From NCBI GenBank assembly GCA_040954595.2, contig CM082587.2:8122001-8186000 (forward strand): a DNA stretch of 64,000 nt. Reading direction: 5' to 3'. The position numbers were made by a program, and so were the translations under genes. The notes below the pieces were generated by a model. It ran no database searches and was not told the DNA's origin. It saw only the letters and a program-made list of their open reading frames with translations. Positions 22,587 to 43,755 of the stretch are shown one piece after another; the first letter of the stretch is position 1; each line of letters opens with the position of its first letter. Origin of the DNA: Balanoglossus misakiensis. Its lineage: Eukaryota; Hemichordata.

Positions 22587-24290
22587 CTATGCATTCAGGT
22601 TAAGAATGCTTTTCGCTTGTATCGCTACTTCCTTGCGCTTAATTTTGCCTGTTCTGGTCAGCGGAAATTTCTCAAAAAACAGCACATATTTAGGGTGCCG
22701 AAAAAAATCAAAATGTCTTGCTTTAAAGTATGTCAAAAATTCACTCTCTGTAGCCAATTGATGTTTGTGAAGAACAACGCAGACGCAAAGGTCTTCAAGA
22801 AAGTGTTCATCTGGGACACCAACCACTTGAACTTGTTTGATCTTTGGGTGCTGATAAAATATCTGCTCCAATTCAGCTGGATATATGTTCACCCCTCCTT
22901 TGAGAATCATGTCATCTTTTCGACCTAGAACCGTCAACATACCACTTTCATTCAGCTGCCCTACATCACCCGTAAGGAACCATCCATCTTCAGTTTTCAC
23001 TCTCTTTGTTATATCTTCGTCACCCAAGTATCTTTTGAAATGAAACGGGCTTCGGAAGCATATTTCACCAGAGGTGTTGATCGGCGTTATTTGACCAGTT
23101 GTCAAGTCAGTTATCTTGACTTCGCCATACGGTGCACACGAACCTGACGTCAATACTCTGTCTTCCAGGGGTACGGTGGATTTGGGGAGGGCAATTGCCC
23201 CACACTCGGTGCTAGAGTAAGTGTGTTGAATATCACAGGAGAGTTTCTCAGATGCCGTTTTCATGATAGATGCAGCAACACAGCTACCCGTGGACTTCAC
23301 ATACTTTAAGCTTCTGATATTGAATTTCTCAATATCAGAGTAATCACGAATACATGTCAGGTCATTAGGCAACAGCAATAGTGTGTTGCCCTTTTCAGCT
23401 TCGATGGCACGCAATGAGCCTTCCAAGCTGTCTGTATCTCGAAAGACGATTGTTGCACCAAGGGTCAACATTATCCCTTCAATAAAAGTATGTAGACCAG
23501 AGCAGAACTTTTCAGTGTGTGGAATTACCAATCTCTCCGAGTTTCTGTCTGCAACTTTGTAACCATACATATAGTCCATAGTTATTGCCATTCCTTGGGG
23601 ACGGTTATGTGGTATGCCAACTGCTTTTGGAAATCCTGTACTTCCAGATGTGAATACAACCATCGCAATGGAGTCGAGATCTGTAGCAGTCTTTGCGTTT
23701 TGCAGGAGTTCTTTTGCTGCGTCGTTATCTCCAAGTTTTCTTACGTCACAGAGCTGCGTAATGGATGAATGTTCCAACGGTGTCATTGAGATGACGTGCC
23801 GTAAAGTAGGAAACTCTTCCAGAGTGTTTCCTTCCCATATTCCAGTTTTGAGGTTCGGGATAACATCAACCAAAGCCTGCAGTTGGTCAGTGTGAGTTAA
23901 TCCAATGACAAGGGCTTGACACTCCACCTTCTTCAACAAGTGACGCACATGCGCTGTAGGTGTGAATGCTGGAATCCGCACAGATACACACCCAGCTGTA
24001 ATTATGGCAAGATCAGTAACCAACCATTGATAATTTTCGTGATCTTGGGCCCAGATAGCGACGTTATCTCTTGGTTTCAGTCCGAACTTCAGTAGACCAG
24101 CAGCAAGCACGTTGACATCTCTGTGAAGTTCAGCAAACGTCTTCCTGGTACCGTCTTCTAAAAAGACCAAGGCTTCTCTGTCAGGGAACAGTTCTGCAGC
24201 ATCGTCGAGCAGATCAGCAACTGTTTTCCCTTGAAGAGGTGTATCCCAAGGTTGGTGGAAGTAACTTCTTGTCAATTTGCTCTGTGCCAT
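22587..24290 (-). CDS. Acyl-CoA synthetase, ACSF2-like, copy 1
   Basis: ANL-superfamily enzyme of 567 residues, predicted to activate a carboxylic acid (probably a medium-chain fatty acid) to acyl-AMP and then acyl-CoA. Motifs seen: P-loop VVFTSGSTGFPKAVG, A5-like YSSTECG, A7 GWFLTGD, hinge GRKDDMILKGG, and the C-terminal catalytic lysine context PLTRTGKIKRKE. The C-terminal half resembles ACSF2. The frame is open upstream, but the ATG at 24290 is chosen because a splice acceptor (TTATTTAAACAG) lies just before it and the same arrangement is kept in copy 2. There is no clear mitochondrial presequence and no PTS1 (ends NLNA). The coding region has no introns; a 5' noncoding exon ends near 25286. 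In the A8 motif the usual GGEN is GGVN. It is 26 kb from copy 2, in opposite orientation. Confidence 0.9.
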   Translation of the reverse strand: MAQSKLTRSYFHQPWDTPLQGKTVADLLDDAAELFPDREALVFLEDGTRKTFAELHRDVNVLAAGLLKFGLKPRDNVAIWAQDHENYQWLVTDLAIITAGCVSVRIPAFTPTAHVRHLLKKVECQALVIGLTHTDQLQALVDVIPNLKTGIWEGNTLEEFPTLRHVISMTPLEHSSITQLCDVRKLGDNDAAKELLQNAKTATDLDSIAMVVFTSGSTGFPKAVGIPHNRPQGMAITMDYMYGYKVADRNSERLVIPHTEKFCSGLHTFIEGIMLTLGATIVFRDTDSLEGSLRAIEAEKGNTLLLLPNDLTCIRDYSDIEKFNIRSLKYVKSTGSCVAASIMKTASEKLSCDIQHTYSSTECGAIALPKSTVPLEDRVLTSGSCAPYGEVKITDLTTGQITPINTSGEICFRSPFHFKRYLGDEDITKRVKTEDGWFLTGDVGQLNESGMLTVLGRKDDMILKGGVNIYPAELEQIFYQHPKIKQVQVVGVPDEHFLEDLCVCVVLHKHQLATESEFLTYFKARHFDFFRHPKYVLFFEKFPLTRTGKIKRKEVAIQAKSILNLNA

Positions 24291-25285
24291 ATTGATGTTC
24301 CTCTGTTTCTGTTTAAATAAGAGAAGATAAAACACTTGATGCAAATGTCTATTTGTCGACACGCATTAATGTATTCCATATATGCATCCATTGACTATAA
24401 ATAATTACAACATTTAATTTATTCCATGACTCGACAGGGCAGTTAATTATCTGACAAATTTTTCTTCTAATTTAGTCCACTGGTCTAATGTAACACACCT
24501 CTCTGGGATTTGAGAGAAAACAGGTCACAATTGTGAGTCACCTAATGAGGTCATTCGTGAAATTTCTTGTGTCTTAGAGTTGCTATATTGTCACTTTTCA
24601 GATCTTATGGTGTCAGAGGCATTTGGTTTAAAGAGCTGTAATTTATTTCTTTATCATGAAACAATGTTAGGTCAAATCAGATACATGTACTTTGTCATGG
24701 AATACCCACATGTACAGTGTATGTATAATTGTGACTGCAATCATTTGTGATACAGCATATGTTGAGTTGATAAAACAGACCATAACCATACCAAAAGATT
24801 AAAACAATAAGCAAGACAATGTGTTTTTTCAAATGGTTAAGAAATAAGGATTAACACTGTCAAACATTATAAACTTTGCATCTCCCAATTAGTGTCTCTC
24901 TCAGACTGTCGCCCACATTACTCATTGTGAACACGCATCATTGAACATGACCTTGTGATTTACTTATCAATTGTCGAATGGAGAAGACCATTGTACGCAT
25001 TGACTATACCAACATGGTCTTGGCCCCCAAAAATTTCACTCATTGAGTGCATGAACGACAAATTACTTCTCCATTTCAAAAATTATTGCCGAAAATAGCT
25101 AACTTATCTGAATGCCTGACTCTGAAATCAGACGGAACACTATACAAACAAGCTTAAGTGTGTTTCAGGGACAATCAAGGTTGTCCTTATTAACATAATA
25201 GTACATTGAACTTGTCGTTTTCGCAAAATCATGTTTGTTTGCGCAAATTTGCTGTTAATTTATGATGAAGTGAATAGGTACTTAC

Positions 25286-25500
25286 CACTTTGTTCCAGTA
25301 TTCCTGTACTGCAGACGGTGAATAGAGTTGTCGTTGCTGAAGTAGCAACCAAGGTGTGTGGATGAGGAATTAAGCGTGGGACAACTCCAAAGTCACACCA
25401 CACCCAATGCATGTACATGTACTTTTGGTTCTGTGGGTATATTTGCGCATGCCCAATACAAATACATTTGCATTTGCGTGGGTTTTTCAACTGACGTCAA
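25286..25500 (-). promoter_or_regulatory. 5' noncoding exon and promoter of acyl-CoA synthetase copy 1
   Basis: The minus strand has a consensus donor (GTGGTAAGTACC) with the exon ending at 25286; the exon joins to an acceptor at about 24309 just before the start codon. Upstream lie blocks conserved with copy 2: 'gactttggagttgtcccacg', an NRF1-like TGCGCATGCC (25444-25453) and, only in this copy, a CRE TGACGTCA (25492-25499). Conservation with 49050-49231 supports promoter function. Confidence 0.6.
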
Positions 25501-26217
25501 AGGTCACATGGAAATTGAAAGAGGATCTTTCACGGTATACGGGCAACATGAAAAGGCTGTATTAGGACACAAGGTGACAAATATGTATGTTTTTTCAGTG
25601 TTATAAAGCCAGCGTTTGGACTGGTCAATTCAGGGGAGAAACCCGTGAAGTTTATACTCAGGGGGCTTTTTGACGTTTTGTCAAAAAAAAATCCGTTTTT
25701 GTAAAAGAAAATTAAATATGCACATTTCTACGTCAGATGACACCGATTGTTTTAGCATATGATATGCAAATAGCTGTGAGTCGAAAAAACACCGCTGGAT
25801 TCATGTACCTGTCGTGCTCAGCCAAACTGTTGAGGGCGTATCAGTGTATGACGTTTGTAGAGCTCCGCATGGGCCGTGAGTGAGTGAGTAGAAGACGGCC
25901 CTAGCGTCACATCGTAAATTATTAATAATAAAACTGACGATATGTGACGTGGATAAACAAGGCCGTTATGACAGCACAATGGAAAATGACCTCGAAAATC
26001 GCACACGCCTACTCTTTAGCAGGACAGGCAAGAAATGACCTTGTGATTGTCACATTTGTAAATATTAGTACTTCAGCACCTGAGCCTTGTCGATTTTCAC
26101 TAGTATAGAAATGTATGTATTTTACTCGTTCTATTATTCGACATTCGCGTTTTAAACAAAACGAGACCAGAGTTCGAGAGACACGTTTGCTGTAGAAGGA
26201 CGTTGCCACCTGTAACC
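25501..26217. other. Region between divergent synthetase copy 1 and the SLC22 gene
   Basis: The two genes are transcribed away from each other, so this ~720-bp stretch probably holds the upstream regulatory DNA of both. No strong TATA box is seen and no coding exon is supported. Confidence 0.4.
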
Positions 26218-38487
<12,270 letters not shown>

Positions 38488-38490
<3 letters not shown>

Positions 38491-38785
38491 AGCACGTAGC
38501 TCGTCTCACACGCATGTTCCAAATGTAGCCGCTGGTTACAGACGTTTAGTGAACAGTCAATCCCATAAGGCAGTGCTCACACAAGATGGCGGCGTTCATA
38601 ATCTGTGTCGGAGATCGGGAAAAGACACTAGCTTGGGTGAAAAGGAGGGACAAAACCAGAATCTACTTATACGTTGCGCATGAAATATGGAAGGAAGCGA
38701 AGGCAGTCCACTATTTGAATGCACCCAACGGAAAATTTGCTGGGAAGTTACGCGCATGTGCGTGAGACGAGCTACGCAGTGCATG
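38488..38785. mobile_element. MITE-like element abutting the SLC22 stop codon
   Basis: Terminal inverted repeats 'gcacgtagctcgtctcacac' (from 38492) and 'gtgagacgagctacgcagtgc' (to 38783) bound ~290 bp without coding capacity. The TAA stop (38488-38490) is immediately outside the left end, so the transporter's 3' UTR begins in this element. Confidence 0.8.
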
Positions 38786-40631
38786 GTTATCACATTCCAT
38801 TGCTTAACATGTACTATGTTGAGAAAAGTGTAACAATATTGTCATTTTCTTGAAATTTTCACAAGAAAGTGCTAAAATTGGAGCATTATTTTATATTGAT
38901 ATACAGAAAACACAATGTCACCGCGCTTGATTTTTTGATAGAGATGTTCAGATATTTTCACCATAGTAACATTTTCAGCGCGAGAAAAGTGCTGACTCAG
39001 CATTTCCCACACTATTTAAGACACGCTTACTGAAAAAAGTAGCATGGGAACACCCTATTTTCTCTATATATTTGTTTTAAAACATTCATTGATATATAAT
39101 GTATATAAATCAGGAAAAGGACAATATTCTAACTGTTGAGTTGTCATCTGGCATTTATACCATCTGTACCAGTACATTGGGTCACCGATCAGTTGTTCCA
39201 CCAATCTATTTTGCTATTATTGACCTCTTCACAGGAAGGCCGCTCAAAAAGTCAGCACGTTAGTGTAATTGCAGTCACTGAAAAGCGACAGCTCGTGGAC
39301 TTTGGTCTGGGTATACGAGAAGTATATACAAGCAGTGTACTCTTTTGAGGTCAATAACGTTGGAAACTCGCTTCCAGTGAATACTACATGTGTTTGTACA
39401 CAGTAAAAACCTAAGGCTAACAGTTTTATTGAATAATTTTTTTCATTAAGAGAATTGTTACTGGATATTTTGGACATGAATAAAATATCAATGCTGCCAT
39501 CAGTAAAAATAATATTTATTTATTTATCTATTTATTCTTTCAATCATTTATTCACTAATCCATCCATTCAATCATTCATTCATTCATTAATGCGATCGCT
39601 GCTTGGACAAGTGTGGTGATTAATTATATTGACCAATTCTAATTCTTCCGTGATGTCCGTTGACAGTGTGTAGGAATTTCTATATATCCAGACATTCCTC
39701 CACCGAGGTTCAACTCGGATATTTTGTAGATGCACTCTATTCCATTAACGTAAAATGAAACATGATTTTTCGACACTTTGTGCCAGCTGACTCCGCTGTA
39801 AATTTTCAAAATAAGATTTAAACACATGCTACGTGTGAATGTAAAAATAGGACACGTTATTTACATTTCCTTCTTTGATAACCCATAAATAACATTTGGG
39901 GGTGGGGCTGTCAACAGTTAACCCAGTAACCGCAACTTGCGACAAATATTTGCACCAGCGACTACATTGTGTGTTTGTGCAAACGCACGACAAATCCGTC
40001 AGCATGAGGGTTTATTTCCGTTCCTGTTGAATTCTGAGAGTGGGATACGCTGATTGCGCAGTTATCTGTTGTCTTTATTGTCACTTGGACTATATATAAT
40101 TACAAAACAAAGTACATTTGTCTAATTCAAATCCAGCAAATTCACAAATTAATTGAGTGGGTGTCATTTTCCATCACAGTGACTCTAGTCAGATAAGCAT
40201 CCACTTTTTGTGCGATACCCAGTAAAGTAATGAAACCATTTATATTTGGTAATACTGTTTTACATAGCAGCAATTGAAAGGATATTTTCATGGATTTCCG
40301 TGAATTCTTAGATGAATACACATGAGACTGTGTTTTTTTCTCTAGTCAGACATCAAAAGAAAGGGTTTCGATCATGATGTTACATTTGTTCTGCTATCTA
40401 ATCTCTGCATATTTATAGAACTCTTAAAACATAATTACTCTCATTAAAAAGATGCAAGCGACTTTCTTCAATATTACCATAAAAAGTATATTTGTCTGAA
40501 TAAACTTTGATTCATATCTTTATTTTTTTTAAATGTTAGTCGCGAGAATTCTACTGAGTATTCTGTAGTGAAGGCAGCTTACAGCTGATTCATTTGTGAT
40601 AATAAAGGGCAATAAAATACAGTCGAATTTA
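38786..40631. other. Intergenic region with a possible orphan exon
   Basis: No supported gene. On the minus strand at 39798-39640 a frame after a possible acceptor (AAATTTACAG) reads WHKVSKNHVSFYVNGIE followed by a Gly-rich turn, resembling a strand pair of a laminin-G/ConA-like fold. It stands alone, with no partner exons, and is given low weight. Confidence 0.3.
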
Positions 40632-41574
40632 CTAAAGATGCGTGACCACTTTTGTTTGCATTTCATTCCTTTGTAAATAACCGTATCTCAAACAGTATCG
40701 CATAACTTTTTTTGTATGACCCTTTGGAAAAAATATTTGGGGACATTTCATGTTCAATTTTTTTTTAAAAGCGATCGGCGTATTTTTAGCCAGAGTCGAA
40801 GAATTGCATTTCCCACTGATCAATCCCCTATATTTGAGACGGTTCGGTGTAAAAGTATGATTATCGCAAAAAAAAGCTTGGTATGTCAGAAAAGAGCAAG
40901 TCTCATCTAGAAGATCTGAAAGATACTTAACTCCATTGTGAATTAAAGTCTGTGACATTATTCACCATCACTTCGGGACATCTTACAGAGTGTGTTTGTC
41001 CAACTTAGTGAGTAACACGGAGAACCAGAAACTGTTTACGGAAAACGGAAACGTGCTGATGCCACCCCTAAATGTAAACAATTTAGCCCACTGAGCATCC
41101 CGATTAAACTGCTCTATGAATCCATGACACATGGATTGCTTGGATAAATGAAGGGAGGTGTGTCATTCGAAGACCGCCTTGTTTATGATCACAGCAGAGT
41201 CGTATATAAAACTGAAAGATTGAGTCGTGTGCGGGCGCTCCGGTGCATTGCTATGTTCATAGGCACGCCGGAGCGCCCGCACATGACTGAATCTTTCAAT
41301 CTCAGTCGTAACATGTTTAACATATCTTGCTTTGAACTCCAAATGAAATTATAGAAAATGTTTGAAATAGCGACTAACTTGTTGTTAGTCATTGGGGTGG
41401 TGAAGAAAAAATGTGGATGAACTTTGACAGGGCGAGTGTCTTGATAACAATGATTTTGCCACATAAAGACCAGTCATCCGAGAGAACCTCCACTTCCTGT
41501 ATCTTTCGTACAAATTTTAGATTCTCAAAAATATCACAGTGCAATAAACCCGGTGTTTTTTGGTAGATTCTCAA
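40632..41574 (-). pseudogene. Decayed non-LTR retrotransposon (LINE), reverse-transcriptase 3' part
   Basis: Minus-strand fragments occur in the order expected for a LINE ORF2 C-terminal region. The block 41574-41389 reads DDWSLCGKIIVIKTLALSKF, the post-thumb motif of LINE RTs; a shifted frame at about 41410-41320 reads ISNIFYNFIWSSK; and 40958-40632 reads GVKYLSDLLDETCSFLTY...LKYRGLISG, the conserved C-terminal tail. Frameshifts and stops separate them, so the copy is dead. A palindromic element is inserted between the RT and tail fragments (41211-41302). The clade was not determined (CR1/L2-like by general resemblance). Confidence 0.75.
41211..41302. mobile_element. Short palindromic element B, copy 1, nested in the LINE
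   Basis: Arms 'actgaaagattgagtcgtgt' and their complement, with the GC-rich block GCGGGCGCTCCGG near the loop. The same family occurs at 57682-57758. Confidence 0.85.
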
Positions 41575-41982
41575 AAATCTCTGTAATGATTCTATGAATG
41601 TGTATCTATCAATGAGCTCTCTTGAGCGATGTGCTTAATTTTTCGTGCTAAAAATCGATCCTGGTTTTCTTTAAAATCCCAGACACGCTTTGTATGATAG
41701 CTACGACAGCTGGCATCCACGCAAATTTGAGCCGGATATCCCAAAGCTTCAAGAAAACTTTTTTGAAGATTATTTAAATTGCTTGTGTAAACAATAGTCA
41801 TAACGAAGTAACTATGATCTAAGCTTCCAGAAAATATATATTTAGGCCGGCATTTTGAGCTCGATAATTAGTAGAGAAACGTTTATTTCAAAAAGCGAAT
41901 TTCGTAAGTTGCATCCTTGTCATGGATTTTGAAGCTTGCCTACGCCCTGCAGGTGTGGACACAGACCACATATATGTACATT

Positions 41983-42083
41983 AGCTATTAGCCTGGTCAC
42001 CATACCCAGTGTGTTTTAGATAGACTCACACACTAGTCTATCTAAAACACACTGGGTATATGGTGACCAGGCTAATTAGCTAT
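41983..42083. repeat. Near-perfect hairpin (~45-bp arms)
   Basis: 'agcctggtcaccatacccag' and its complement flank a loop of about ten bases. Only a few mismatches occur over ~45 bp. Probably a recent MITE insertion or cruciform-prone palindrome. Confidence 0.9.
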
Positions 42084-42671
42084 GATCTAGACGGATGCAT
42101 GGGCACAATACTTTACACCATGTGTGTCCATTGTGCATTTATTACATCAAGTGAGTCGGTGATTATGTAATACACTGTGTACTGTAGGTTCCTTTCACAA
42201 TACACGTCAATACAGCAAGTAGGGCTTCTTGCAGACAGACATGAGCGTCGGAAAGGACGGTGTGTCATGTCTTCGTATTGAATGTCGGCGAGTTCTTTAT
42301 ACAAGCAGGTGAGTACAGACTTTAAGGCGAGTCCAGTCATAAATGATGCCAAATGCGAGAACTTGGTCATACTATAGCCTAGGCCTAAGTGGCAGAATGA
42401 AGTCGAAGAGCACTGAATAATAACAGACAATGGTGGTACAGGTACAATGTATGTGTGTACACTGCTCTTCCCAACGTCAATACAGGGCGTCAATTTTACT
42501 GTGCCTAAACCTCGCACTACTATTAAGCGCCAACAAGAAGATTTATTTGCATTTAGGCCTAAAATCATCAAGGGCTAATTGCCTTTGAACGGTATTATAT
42601 GTGAAGTCACTGATATAACATGTATACCCAGTCTCTCCACTATGGACTGGCTGTTGTTCATTCATGGACTT

Positions 42672-42749
42672 AGTCTAGAATCCAGACTAGCGTTTTTGTT
42701 CGTTTATGCTCTACAGCGAAAACACACACACTGGTCTGGATTCTAGACT
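42672..42749. repeat. Inverted repeat with 16-bp perfect arms
   Basis: 'agtctagaatccagac' at 42672-42687 and its complement at 42734-42749, with 46 bases between. Confidence 0.85.
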
Positions 42750-43508
42750 TCGGTCAGGCTTGCTGCGGATTAACATGGAGATAGGCACCTGCATGCTAAC
42801 GGCCAAGGACGTACCAGAAGCCGTCCATGCACGGTCTCTCCAAAGACCGTACAGTACAATAGAGCATGAATAGAGCGATCGAGGAAGATCGTTGTCTGTG
42901 GAGACGATTTGTTGCATAACCGCCGTATGTAAAATGTCAAACACAGCCAGGTACAACCATACCTCCATGGTACACTACAACTAATTCACCGTCGATATTT
43001 CCGATAACTCTCGCTTCGGGCGCTCAACATATGTCATAATCCAATAATCCATAAGGCGCTGACTGACGAAACACGAATCGGGCCCCCACAATTAACGGTA
43101 CGAGTATGTGACACCGCTTGCGTTTAGATCTCCGATTCTGCAATATATGGATTCTGTATATAGGCAAGGGCTTCGGGAAGTCATTTTTTGTCCAAGGAGA
43201 CGGCGAATATGGAAATTGCTATTAACATACACTGGACTCGCTGTAAATATCTACATGTATTTCTACTGGGCCTCGAGCTCGTTATGATAGACATTGGGCA
43301 AATCGGTCAGATTCAGTATTTCTTGTATGCGTCTCAAAACTGAGCGATTAAAATGGAGACTCCGCTTACATGTGTTGAGTATTCAAAATGAGTTTTTGGG
43401 AAATTTTGCAACCGACAATTTGTCAACCTACTGTTGCATTTTTCGCTTACTTTTTATTAGAGGTATACAGACAGTCACGTCCACTTTATACGCCCATATA
43501 TGGCTGAA

Positions 43509-43538
43509 ATGGCGTATTTGATCGTTCAAATACGCCAT
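43509..43538. repeat. Short palindrome
   Basis: 'atggcgtatttga' and its complement around a four-base centre. It lies about 220 bp before the sialyltransferase start codon. Confidence 0.8.
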
Positions 43539-43755
43539 ATGGTGGTGCTCTTTTTTTCGTGTGGGCCACCTAATGAAAACCTGTGATTGGCTAGATCTCA
43601 ATTTGCCATGGTAACTATAGCTACATTTGCATAGGTGACCGTATACCTTTAATTTCCTTTTACCAGATGCCGTACGTGTACTGTGGACAGATGAGAGCGC
43701 TGGGTGACGACACGAGAGTTGAACGGCTGTGCACTGCCCATCACCAACGGTTTCC

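Larger units (their letters stand above)
41803..43755. other. Intergenic region upstream of the sialyltransferase, with several hairpins
   Basis: Three strong inverted repeats occur: 41983-42083, 42672-42749 and 43509-43538. No coding gene is supported. The last ~150 bp before 43756 are the likely 5' UTR of the sialyltransferase. Confidence 0.5.

Noticed and set aside
22291-24362. N-terminal extension of synthetase copy 1 upstream of MAQSK (and the matching extension 49795-49890 in copy 2)
   Set aside because: A consensus acceptor lies between the upstream frame and MAQSK in both copies, and the upstream residues diverge between copies, as expected for intron sequence.
41592-41801. Minus-strand frame upstream of the LINE RT fragment (VYTSNLNNLQKSFLEALGY...)
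   Set aside because: It lies where more LINE sequence might be expected, but no RT motif is visible, so it was not added to the LINE call.
43729-43755. Earlier start for the sialyltransferase
   Set aside because: It begins at GTG. The ATG at 43756 gives a typical short cytosolic tail before the membrane anchor.
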